Assembly (NCBI GenBank): GCA_030038885.1
Contig: JASHQY010000099.1
Span: 1-23,759, forward strand
Direction of reading: 5' to 3'
DNA: 23,759 nt
Source: Thermoplasmata archaeon
Lineage (GTDB): Archaea > Thermoplasmatota > Thermoplasmata > Lutacidiplasmatales > UBA184
Of this stretch, positions 1-6,525 are shown in pieces (position 1 is the first letter of the stretch; the number at the start of each line of letters is the position of its first letter). The position numbers were made by a program, and so were the translations under genes. The notes beneath the pieces were generated by a model that was not told where the DNA came from, made no database searches, and was given only the letters and a program-made list of their open reading frames with translations.

Positions 1-233
1 GCGTGCGACCCCCACCGGGACGACGGACGCGCCCGGGCTCGAGGCGCTCACCGAGGCGTACGTCCCGTAGACCGCGAGAGATTGTGGCGCGCGAGATCCC
101 CGTAGCTCGCGCCACGGCGCCGATGCCCCCCCCGACCAACGGCGAGCGCTTCGGTGGCGGCCCACAACCTCCTCGACCGCTCGGTGAGCTCGGAGGCCAG
201 GGCTCGGTACTTGGCGCGCACCTCGGCGGCCAC
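1..233 (-). pseudogene. ISAzo13-family transposase, 5' end, frameshifted and cut by window edge
   Basis: This is the N-terminal part of a DDE-type transposase of the ISAzo13 family, read leftward from a GTG at 233. The first ~35 residues (KYRALASELTERSRRLW, then EALAVGRGG) match the opening of that family. Frame is then lost at a run of eight C on the plus strand (126-133). If that run is read as seven, translation continues as a helix-turn-helix, GISRATISRGLRDVR, and then the family-typical RRPGGGR just before the window edge. As written, the frame stops at about position 48. The rest of the gene, including the DDE catalytic core, lies outside the window, and I could not identify a terminal inverted repeat between 234 and 400. 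Either this is a dead copy, an assembly error in a homopolymer, or a slippage site. The family assignment is from memory of the motif pattern. Confidence 0.75.
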
Positions 234-399
234 CGCTACGCCGGAGGTCCGAGGAAGGGATACAATGACTCACTTATTCAGGCGCAGCTCCTTAGGCCGC
301 CCAGTTTCGGTCGAATCGTCGGCCTCGTGTCGAGGGATTCGCGCCTTTCGCCAGTTCCTTCTAGTGGCCGTTCGCACCCCTCAAGTCATATCAACACAC

Positions 400-409
400 T
401 TAAGTAAAC
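400..409 (+). promoter_or_regulatory. TATA box of vapBC
   Basis: The sequence cttaagtaaa lies 25-34 bases upstream of the vapB ATG at 434, which predicts a leaderless transcript. It sits in the most AT-rich stretch of the neighbourhood (about 380-412). Bases 234-399 upstream hold no gene that I can support. Confidence 0.6.
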
Positions 410-433
410 AGATTCCCTCGCTAGGATGCCGCC

Positions 434-685
434 ATGGCCGTCAAGACGATCACCGTCACCGTCGAGGCCTATCAAGCACTGAGCCGCGCCAAGCAGGCTC
501 ACGAGAGCTTCAGTGACACCGTCCGTCGGCTGGCCGAGCGATCGGTTCCCCTGACGGACTTCGCTGGAGCGTGGGCGGACGTCCCGGAGCGGCAGTTGGA
601 CGAGATCGAACAGTTCCTTGAGAAGTCGGGGCAGCTCGGCTGGAATCGGTTGAAGCGCCGGACCCATAGGAAGCGCTCGACGTAA
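434..685 (+). CDS. vapB: VapB-type antitoxin (DUF217-like)
   Basis: Antitoxin of a type II toxin-antitoxin pair. It is expected to bind and silence the PIN-domain toxin encoded next to it and to repress their shared promoter. The 83-residue protein begins MAVKTITVTVEAYQAL and continues with HESFSDTVRRLAER, the pattern of archaeal DUF217 antitoxins: a short DNA-binding N-terminus followed by an acidic helical toxin-binding part (residues ~45-70). The last ~15 residues are strongly basic (KRRTHRKR). Its TAA stop shares one base with the ATG of vapC (TAATG), so the two are translationally coupled. Composition is visibly less GC-rich than the chromosome to the right, which fits acquisition by transfer, as does the adjacent transposase remnant. 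Confidence 0.85.
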   Translation: MAVKTITVTVEAYQALSRAKQAHESFSDTVRRLAERSVPLTDFAGAWADVPERQLDEIEQFLEKSGQLGWNRLKRRTHRKRST

Positions 686-1074
686 TGGTCTCGCTAGACT
701 CGACCTTCCTCATCGACCTCCTCCGCCGACGCGGCACCGCCGTAGAAATGGCCGCGGCGTTCGAACACGCGAAGGTGCCCGTGTACATCGCGCCGCCAGC
801 GGCAGTCGAGGTGCTCGCGGGCGGCCATCGATTGGGTGGTGAGCACCTCCAAAGGGTACGGCTCCTCTTGGCTTCTCTACCGGTATTGCCTTTCGATGAC
901 GCGGCGATCGAGACTTCCGCCCGCATCGCGGCCGATCTCATGGCCCGGGGTGAGCGTCTCTCGGAGAGCGACCTACTGATCGCGGGAATCTCTCTCCGCC
1001 ACGGTGAAGAAGTGGTCACCCGTGATCGGTCCTTTGGACGAGTGCGGGGTTTGTCGGTCCGGTTCTACGAGTGA
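685..1074 (+). CDS. vapC: VapC toxin, PIN-domain ribonuclease
   Basis: PIN-domain endoribonuclease toxin of 129 residues, the usual VapC length. The four acidic metal-binding residues of the fold are visible: D5 (VSLDSTFLIDLL), E42 (AAVEVLAGG), D96 (LSESDLLIAG) and D114 (VTRDRSFGRV). All are intact, so the enzyme should be active. VapC toxins of other organisms cleave initiator tRNA or 23S rRNA; the target here cannot be told from sequence. It is coupled to vapB through the one-base overlap of stop and start and should be transcribed with it. The ~265 bases after it (1075-1340) contain no convincing gene, only a possible 6-bp hairpin (gggtcc/ggaccc) near 1157-1180. Confidence 0.9.
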   Translation: MVSLDSTFLIDLLRRRGTAVEMAAAFEHAKVPVYIAPPAAVEVLAGGHRLGGEHLQRVRLLLASLPVLPFDDAAIETSARIAADLMARGERLSESDLLIAGISLRHGEEVVTRDRSFGRVRGLSVRFYE

Positions 1075-1340
1075 CCCCAGCGCGCTGCGCCGCTAGTGTG
1101 GTCGGAAGACGATTCGGCGGGATCCATACCGAGGAACCCTGGGGCCGAGGACCATGGGTCCCGGTTCCTTCTCGGACCCGACCGGGGGTCGTGCCGTCAC
1201 CGTGACACTAAGGCCCTGGTGAGGGGACTGCGCGGAGAGCGGACCCGGAACGGAATCGTGGTGAGACTCACCCGAACGCACCGGAACGGGAGTCGAGGAG
1301 CGCTCGAAGGTCGGTTCACCGCCTCGCCTCGGGAAGCACC

Positions 1341-2300
1341 TCAGCCCACGCGACGAGTCTGCGCTCCCAGCCGATCATCGACCCACTGCGGAAAGCTCGC
1401 CGACCGCAACCCGAAGGTGCGGCGGAGGTTGGCCACGCCGTCGATCGCGAGGACCCGCCGGACCAGTCCCTCGAGCGCCGACGGCGTCCCGACGGGAACG
1501 AGGCCGGCGATCCGAGGAGAACGGTCGGCGGGATCGGACCCCAAACCGTCGGGGGCCACCGGCAGCCAGCTCTCGCAGCGCCGGGAGACCTCGGTCGCGA
1601 CGGCGGCGGCATCCGCGTCCGCGTTCAGCGAGAGCATCAGGAGCGCGAGCGGCCACTCCTCGGACTCGCTGCCGTGGCTCCACCAGCACGCGTGCGAGGT
1701 GAGGAGCAGCTCGAGCCGGCGCGAGACGGTCCGGAGGCTCACGTGGGCGGCGGCGGCGTACTGGGCCAGGGCGCCGTCGGGAGTGCTGCGGAAGACCCCG
1801 AGGAGCGTCCGGTCGAGCGGGGTCAGCGCCCGATCGCACGGCGGAATCCAGTACGGGCTCGGACCCCGGACCACGCCGCTCGGGGCGAGCCGCGTAAGGA
1901 GCGAGGTTCGCCGGGACACGCCGCTCGGCGAGTCGGCCGCGAGATAGACCGAGACCTTGCGGTCCTCTTCGTCCAGCAGGTCCCGGGCGAACACGACACC
2001 GTCGAGGACCTCGAGGTCGCGGAACAGCCGCTCGGACTCCCGGGGCGTTCGGACCGGAACGTCGGCCACGACGAGGCTCGCGCCGAACAGCGAGGGGTTC
2101 ACGCCGACCGCGCTGCGCCCCAGAAGCCGTTGCCGTCGGAGGCCCGCCAGCCGCGCGCGCACTCCCGCTTCGCTGAGTCCGACCCGGTCCGCAAGCTCCC
2201 GTGCCGAGACGCGCGGGTCGATCAGGCGGCGCGACCCCCAGAACCGGGCGAGGCCGTCGCGGGAGAGATATCGGTAGAGGGCGAAGTCGGTCGCGTCCAC
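1341..2300 (-). CDS. Tandem double Lrp/AsnC-like transcription regulator
   Basis: Probable transcription factor of 319 residues made of two Lrp/AsnC-like halves in one chain. Half one has a helix-turn-helix at ~32-62 (VSARELADRVGLSEAGVRAR) followed by an alpha/beta segment (~72-145) resembling a RAM/ACT-type ligand domain. Half two starts at LTPLDRTLLGVF (~159), has a second helix-turn-helix at ~176-207 (AQYAAAAHVSLRTVSRRLEL) and a second alpha/beta segment to the end. The start chosen is GTG at 2300 (VDATDFALYRYLS), because this is where the family-like sequence begins. A long open extension upstream is proline- and arginine-rich and looks non-coding. A weak AT-rich element (gcttttccga) lies ~30 bases upstream. 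It is monocistronic or follows the small gene at 2396. Ligand and targets are unknown. Confidence 0.75.
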   Translation of the reverse strand: MDATDFALYRYLSRDGLARFWGSRRLIDPRVSARELADRVGLSEAGVRARLAGLRRQRLLGRSAVGVNPSLFGASLVVADVPVRTPRESERLFRDLEVLDGVVFARDLLDEEDRKVSVYLAADSPSGVSRRTSLLTRLAPSGVVRGPSPYWIPPCDRALTPLDRTLLGVFRSTPDGALAQYAAAAHVSLRTVSRRLELLLTSHACWWSHGSESEEWPLALLMLSLNADADAAAVATEVSRRCESWLPVAPDGLGSDPADRSPRIAGLVPVGTPSALEGLVRRVLAIDGVANLRRTFGLRSASFPQWVDDRLGAQTRRVG

Positions 2301-2395
2301 TCCGGCTGAGAGACCCCGCGGGCTCGGAAAAGCCTGCGGGGGCCGCGGGCCGCCGCCCGTGGAGCCGGGGGTACGGGCCGGAAGGGCGTCCGCGC

Positions 2396-2686
2396 CTACT
2401 CGGGGTCCCGGGCGAGCGCGGCCAGCGTGGCCACGCCGCCGCGCGGCGCGGGAGGCGCCGCGGGTCCCGCTCGGATCCAGCGCAGTGCCGTGCGGACCCA
2501 TCCCCACGCGCGCTCGTCGGGCACCTCATCGGTCGCGTCCTCCGTCCGTGCCGCCCGGACCGCGACCTCGACCCAGATCGGGGCATCGGCGGGAACCTCC
2601 CGCTCCGCGCCGAGGGAGCACGCCCGGAGCTCGACCAGGCGGGCCGACAGGACCGCGGCCTCGGGCCCCATCGCTCCGATCCCCAT
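2396..2686 (-). CDS. Small hypothetical protein
   Basis: I do not recognise this 96-residue protein. It has a balanced amino-acid composition with acidic and aliphatic residues (for example DAPIWVEVAVRAART and WVRTALRWIRA), unlike the arginine- and proline-rich alternative frames over the same bases, and its codons end almost always in G or C. It starts with ATG at 2686 and stops 95 bases before the start of the Lrp-like gene, so both could share a transcript. A possible AT-rich promoter element (gtttgactt on the minus strand) lies ~40 bases upstream. No membrane segment or metal-binding motif is visible. Confidence 0.5.
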   Translation of the reverse strand: MGIGAMGPEAAVLSARLVELRACSLGAEREVPADAPIWVEVAVRAARTEDATDEVPDERAWGWVRTALRWIRAGPAAPPAPRGGVATLAALARDPE

Positions 2687-2946
2687 CGTCCCTCGCCTCC
2701 ACGTGGGAGAACGGTCGCCCCCAAGTCAAACCCTCCGATGGGGATCCTGCGAAAACCGACAGCGATCTCCCGGACGGGCCGGATTCCGCGAGGGTTCCGC
2801 GGAATCAGGAACCCGTGGCTCGTCCCCGGCTCCTCCCGGGAACGATCGTCCGGCAACGGGGCCCGACGGGGGGTCGGGGCGGGTCCTCCGCTCCCTTCCG
2901 CCCCCGCTCTCGATTCGAAGGGTATTCAAAGGAGGCCCACGCCTGA

Positions 2947-3783
2947 ATGAGGGCGGGGACCCCCGTGGCCAGCCCCATCCTTCACCCGCTGCCGGCGCCG
3001 CCCGGCATCTACCGCGTCGCCCGGGTACTGCGTCGGCTCTCCGCGATCCTCTTCGTGGTGATCCTCGTGTTCGTGGGCGTGGTCGCGTACTCCGCGGTCC
3101 AGATCGTGCACGCCCAGCCTCGCCTCGGCAATACGACGCCGACCGTGGAGCCGAACGACACGGTCGGGATCGCGACGTCGTTCAGCGTGGCGAACCCCAC
3201 GTACTTCACGATCCAGCACCTCGCGCTCCACTTCCTGGTGCTGAACGCGTCGAACGTCGAGCTCGTCGATTCCACGTCCGGACCGGTCTCGATCCCCGCC
3301 GGCGGCGTCGCGGACCTTCCGATCGAGCTCTACGTGCCGCTGACCGCCGCGGGAACGAGTCTCCTGACCGAGAACCAGTACCTCGCGTGGAACGTCTGGG
3401 GCAACGCGAGCTACGCCGACCTCTTCTCGGTCTCGGTCGGCGAAGCGACCCAGCGGGCGTGGGGGGCACCGTTCGACGACCTTCGGATCACGACGGGGAC
3501 GCCGGTCTCGGTCGACGGCGTCGAAGAGGTGCCGGTGACGGTCAGCTTCGCCAACGACGCGGACTTTGCGGTCGCGGGAGCCGTCGACTTCCAGGTCGTT
3601 CCGCCGTCGGGCCCGAACTGCGCCCAAGGGACCTTCGCCCTGAACGTCCCGCCCGGCACGTCGTTCAACGACACCCAGAACGTGGGGATCGCACCCGGGT
3701 GCGTGGCGAGCGGTAGCCAGGTCGACGCCCAGTACGTCGGGAACGGGGTCACGGTGCCCCTGCCACCGGAGGCGATCTCGTGA
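2947..3783 (+). CDS. Membrane-anchored extracellular beta-rich protein
   Basis: Unrecognised protein of 278 residues with one hydrophobic segment near the N-terminus (~31-52, SAILFVVILVFVGVVAYSAV) and a long, polar, threonine-, valine- and asparagine-rich remainder. The tail should lie outside the cell. Its first half resembles LEA14/WHy-like beta-sandwich proteins (ATSFSVANPTYFTIQHLALH), but that is a guess from pattern. Two cysteines (in PNCAQG and PGCVAS) could form a disulfide. The ATG at 2947 follows aaaggagg (2928-2935), an unusually good ribosome-binding site for this genome; a GTG at 2965 is the alternative start. The stop overlaps the start of the next gene by four bases, so the two form an operon. 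Both proteins carry PPGxY before their first helix. Confidence 0.75.
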   Translation: MRAGTPVASPILHPLPAPPGIYRVARVLRRLSAILFVVILVFVGVVAYSAVQIVHAQPRLGNTTPTVEPNDTVGIATSFSVANPTYFTIQHLALHFLVLNASNVELVDSTSGPVSIPAGGVADLPIELYVPLTAAGTSLLTENQYLAWNVWGNASYADLFSVSVGEATQRAWGAPFDDLRITTGTPVSVDGVEEVPVTVSFANDADFAVAGAVDFQVVPPSGPNCAQGTFALNVPPGTSFNDTQNVGIAPGCVASGSQVDAQYVGNGVTVPLPPEAIS

Positions 3784-4277
3784 GCGCGTCTCCCAGGCGC
3801 ACCGCCGGGCCGCCACCGGGGACCTACCAGATCCCGTCGCTGGGTTGGCGGATCCTCGGCGGCGCGCTGCGCCTGGTCCCGCTCGTCGTCCTCCTGATCG
3901 GGGTGCCGGTCGCGATCCTGACGTTCCTCGCGGCCCACGGGATCGACCTCCCGCTGCCGATCGTCACGGTCGAGGTGGCCGGCGTCGTGATCACGATCCT
4001 GGTGGTCGCCCGCTACGTCCTCCGGCCGAGCGCGGCGTACGGTCCGCTCTCGATCGCGACCGCCGGCGCGACCCTGGCCTACCTCTACCTGATCCTCCTC
4101 GACGCGACGTACCATCTGACGATCCCCGGCACCGGGGTCACGCTCACGATCGGCTACTCGACGCTGATCCTCGTCCTCCTGATCGTCCCGGCGCTCGCGC
4201 TCGCGGCCGGCGCGCTCACGCTGGTCGAGGACGCGGTCGCGCCCCGGGAGCGCTGGCCGTTCGATTTCCCGCCGTAG
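3780..4277 (+). CDS. Four-helix integral membrane protein
   Basis: Unrecognised membrane protein of 165 residues with four likely transmembrane helices (~26-52, ~58-80, ~88-110, ~123-147) and short polar ends. Its start GTG overlaps the previous stop (GTGA), which implies translational coupling and a shared function with the membrane-anchored protein upstream. The N-terminus PPPGTYQIPSLGWRIL echoes PPGIYRVARVLRRL of its partner. It ends 13 bases before the convergent stop of the cyclophilin gene. No catalytic or metal-binding motif is visible. Confidence 0.75.
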   Translation: MSASPRRTAGPPPGTYQIPSLGWRILGGALRLVPLVVLLIGVPVAILTFLAAHGIDLPLPIVTVEVAGVVITILVVARYVLRPSAAYGPLSIATAGATLAYLYLILLDATYHLTIPGTGVTLTIGYSTLILVLLIVPALALAAGALTLVEDAVAPRERWPFDFPP

Positions 4278-4290
4278 CGGTCGCGCCCGC

Positions 4291-4761
4291 TCAGGCGCCC
4301 TGGATCGTCGCTTCGACGATCCGGACCGGGGTCCTCGGCCGGTCGCTCGAGTCGCGGGGGACCGCCGCGATCTTCTCGACGACGTCCTGTCCGCCGCGCA
4401 CGCGGCCGAACACCGCGTGCTTGCCGTCCAGCCAGGACGTCTTCGCGAGCGTGATGAAGAACTGGCTGCCGCCGGTGTTGGGGCCCGCGTTGGCCATCGA
4501 GAGGATCCCGGGTCCGTCGTGCCGAAGCGCGGGATCGAACTCGTCCGGGATCGTGTAGCCGGGGCCGCCGGTGCCGTCGCCCTTCGGATCGCCCCCCTGG
4601 ATCATGAACCCCGGGATCACCCGGTGGAACGTGCCGCCGTCGTAGAACTTCTTCTGGGCGAGCGTGAGGAAGTTCGCCACGGTCTTCGGCGCCCGGTCCC
4701 GGAAGAGTTCGATGCGAATGTCGCCGAGGGTCGTCCGCAGGGTCACCGTCGGATTGGCCAT
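4291..4761 (-). CDS. Cyclophilin-type peptidyl-prolyl cis-trans isomerase
   Basis: Cytosolic cyclophilin that catalyses cis-trans isomerisation of peptide bonds before proline and assists folding. The 156-residue protein has the full family signature: TFHRVIPGFMIQGGDPKGDG with catalytic R47 and Q55, then GGSQFFITLAKTSWLDGKHAVFG, which contains the tryptophan of the cyclosporin site. There is no signal peptide. The start is ATG at 4761 (MANPTVTLRTTLGDI), the usual beginning of small PpiB-like proteins, rather than the longer open frame upstream. A TATA box 23-29 bases away supports a leaderless transcript from this start. Confidence 0.95.
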   Translation of the reverse strand: MANPTVTLRTTLGDIRIELFRDRAPKTVANFLTLAQKKFYDGGTFHRVIPGFMIQGGDPKGDGTGGPGYTIPDEFDPALRHDGPGILSMANAGPNTGGSQFFITLAKTSWLDGKHAVFGRVRGGQDVVEKIAAVPRDSSDRPRTPVRIVEATIQGA

Positions 4762-4783
4762 GGGCGCGGGACTCCGAGCGGGG

Positions 4784-4790
4784 CTAAAAG
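4784..4790 (-). promoter_or_regulatory. TATA box of the cyclophilin gene
   Basis: Reads cttttag on the minus strand, 23-29 bases before the ATG at 4761, inside otherwise GC-only sequence. It fixes the start of the cyclophilin gene. Confidence 0.6.
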
Positions 4791-4839
4791 GCGCTCGCCC
4801 GGGGTCGGCCGCCGGGGGCGGCCGCCCTGCGCGTCCGCG

Positions 4840-4848
4840 CATTTATCT
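4840..4848 (+). promoter_or_regulatory. TATA box for the zinc-ribbon/RNase HI operon
   Basis: The sequence catttatct lies ~55 bases before the GTG at 4902, which implies a leader of roughly 30 bases. It is the only AT-rich element between the cyclophilin promoter and this gene. Confidence 0.45.
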
Positions 4849-4901
4849 GCCGTGGGATTCAGTGGAGCCTCGGGAGCGCCGCCTGCCTCCGGGAACCGTC
4901 G

Positions 4902-5411
4902 GTGAACCGCTCGATCGTCGGCCTCGGCGCCGGGATCTTCCTCCTGGCGCTGGGGCTGATCGCGTCGCCGATCGCGCTCCTGGGACACGAGGCCTTCACG
5001 CTCGAGCAGGAGATCGGGCTCTACGTCATCGCCCCGGCGCTCGCGGTCATCCTCATCGGCGCGATCGCGGACGATCCCCGGGTGACGACCGTCGGGGGCG
5101 CGTTCGGGAACCCGGACGTGGCGCTCGAACGGCTCGGCCGAGCTCGACCCCCCGGTCCGCCGCTCCGCCCGTTGACCTACCACCCGAACGAGGCGGTCGC
5201 CTGTCGGTACTGCGCGTCGATCATCCAGCCCGACCTCGCGCAGTGCCCGCGCTGCGGCCGGGCGCGCGACTGCCGCACGTGCGGTCGCCCGCTCGGGATC
5301 GTGCTCGAGCGGGCGACGTGCCCCGCCTGCGCGCAACCCGAACCGTTTTGCCGCTGCCCGCGCCTGCCGCCACGCGCCGGGCCGAACCCGTCCGCGGGCC
5401 GCCGGGTCTAG
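4902..5411 (+). CDS. Membrane-anchored multi-cysteine zinc-ribbon protein
   Basis: Unrecognised 169-residue protein. Two hydrophobic helices (~6-28 and ~38-56) are followed by a polar linker and a cysteine-rich C-terminal half. The cysteines form four CxxC pairs (C101/C104, C115/C118, C124/C127, C140/C143) and a final CxC (C150/C152). This suggests two zinc ribbons, with the last CxC as an extra pair. The domain should face the cytosol and could bind nucleic acid or a partner protein. The gene lies nine bases upstream of RNase HI on the same strand, so they are probably cotranscribed. The start is GTG. Function unknown. Confidence 0.75.
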   Translation: MNRSIVGLGAGIFLLALGLIASPIALLGHEAFTLEQEIGLYVIAPALAVILIGAIADDPRVTTVGGAFGNPDVALERLGRARPPGPPLRPLTYHPNEAVACRYCASIIQPDLAQCPRCGRARDCRTCGRPLGIVLERATCPACAQPEPFCRCPRLPPRAGPNPSAGRRV

Positions 5412-5419
5412 GGAGACCG

Positions 5420-5965
5420 ATGGAGGACGAGCAGCTTCCGCGGGGGATCGCGGCCCTGGAGGGCGGCGAGGTCCATGTCCACTTCGACGGAGCCTGCCAG
5501 CCGCCCCGAGGGCCCGGGGTCGCGGCGTTCGGGTTCACGGTCGAGGGCGGCGGACTCCACGCCGAGGAATGCGGGCTCGCGACCCGGCCGTACTCGGAGC
5601 ACTCGACCAACAACGTGGCCGAGTACGTCGCCGCGATCCGGGCGCTCGAGTGGCTCCGGGAGCGCGGGTACCGGGGGCACGTGGTCGCGACCGGCGACAG
5701 CCAGCTCGTGGTCCGCCAGATGCTGGGCGAGTACGAGGTGCGGACCGAGCACCTGAGGGCCTACCACGACTGGCTGGTGCGCCTCGCCGGGGAGTTCGCG
5801 GGCGTCGCGTGGCAGTGGGTCCCGAGGTCCGAGAACGTCCGTGCCGACGCGCTGTCGAAGCAGGCGCTCGCGGAGGCGGGTCCGGCCGCCCGCCGCCTCC
5901 GACCCCCGCGGCCGCGCGGGCCCGAGAGCGGTGCCGCCGGCTCGGGGACGGATCCGCCGGACTAG
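5420..5965 (+). CDS. rnhA: Archaeal-type RNase HI
   Basis: Ribonuclease H that cuts the RNA strand of RNA/DNA hybrids. All four metal-binding acids are visible: D23 (VHFDGAC), E68 (TNNVAEY), D93 (ATGDSQLVV) and D143 (VRADALSK). The pattern GDSQLVVRQMLGEYEVR is that of the short RNase HI proteins found in archaea and some bacteria, which lack the basic protrusion of the E. coli enzyme. The last ~25 residues (155-181) are a proline- and arginine-rich tail of unclear role. The start is ATG at 5420, preceded by gggag and only nine bases after the zinc-ribbon gene. The stop codon overlaps the stop of the convergent small gene by three bases. Confidence 0.92.
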   Translation: MEDEQLPRGIAALEGGEVHVHFDGACQPPRGPGVAAFGFTVEGGGLHAEECGLATRPYSEHSTNNVAEYVAAIRALEWLRERGYRGHVVATGDSQLVVRQMLGEYEVRTEHLRAYHDWLVRLAGEFAGVAWQWVPRSENVRADALSKQALAEAGPAARRLRPPRPRGPESGAAGSGTDPPD

Positions 5966-6183
5966 CCCCAGCGCACGGTGTAGACGAGGGTCCGGCCCTC
6001 GATCGCCGCCCGGGCCCGCGCCGAGTCGACGTACGTCGCGAACGCGGCGGCCGCCTCCGGCGAGAGCTTCGGTCGGACACCGTACCCACGCGGCGTGGCC
6101 TGCCCCAGGAACAGCCGGGGTTCGACCGTCGGGGCGGGCGAGAGTTCCGGAGCGGGAGGTGCCTTGCGGAACGCTCCGCTCAT
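5962..6183 (-). CDS. Small hypothetical protein
   Basis: A 73-residue protein that I do not recognise. It runs from ATG at 6183 to a stop overlapping the RNase HI stop codon on the other strand. The N-terminal half is proline-rich and the C-terminal half looks like a helix followed by a strand (SPEAAAAFATYVDSARAR, then GRTLVYTVRWG). A purine-rich gaggga lies immediately before the ATG. Support comes only from composition and tight convergent packing, so it could be spurious. Confidence 0.45.
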   Translation of the reverse strand: MSGAFRKAPPAPELSPAPTVEPRLFLGQATPRGYGVRPKLSPEAAAAFATYVDSARARAAIEGRTLVYTVRWG

Positions 6184-6525
6184 TCTCCCTCGGCTCGGCC
6201 GGGGAACGAGGGGAAGCCGTTGCGATCGTATCGAGGACCGAGGCACGGGATCACGGCCAACGGGTAACCGGGGACGTCGACGTCCCAGCCGCCGAGCGGA
6301 GCCGCGGCGAGCAGTTCCCGAAGGTCCCATGCGTCCGACACGGTCTGTCCAGGGGTGTCAGACGCTCGTCATACATAAATCCCAAGTATGGAATGGAAAA
6401 GGAGACGAGCGGGCCTAGGCCCCGAGGGCCGGGCCTGGCGGACAGAGCGCTGACCGGGCCGGCCCGCGCCTCCCCGGCCCGCCCCCCGCCTCCTTATGGA
6501 GCGCCGAGGCTCGGGAGCGCCGCGC
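6184..6525. other. Intergenic region with orphan TATA box, palindrome and GC-rich hairpins
   Basis: No convincing protein gene. A strong TATA-like element (atacataaat, 6371-6380) lies ~150 bases before the M2 peptidase start. Downstream of it come a perfect 12-bp palindrome, gggcctaggccc (6411-6422), and an overlapping hairpin, ggccc-cga-gggcc (6418-6430). A short ORF from 6388 (21 codons) is too close to the TATA box to be convincing. The stretch could be a small RNA, or a structured leader if the peptidase has a second, distal promoter. Confidence 0.4.
6491..6498 (+). promoter_or_regulatory. TATA-like box of the M2 peptidase gene
   Basis: The sequence tccttatg lies 28-35 bases upstream of the ATG at 6526. 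The ATG at 6496 lies inside this element, which argues against it as the start. Confidence 0.4.

Noticed and set aside
1075..1340. Possible gene or RNA after vapC
   Set aside because: No sensible codon pattern and no tRNA or rRNA features; only short chance hairpins.
6388..6453. 21-codon ORF after the orphan TATA box
   Set aside because: Its ATG is only about ten bases from the TATA box, too close for transcription to include it.
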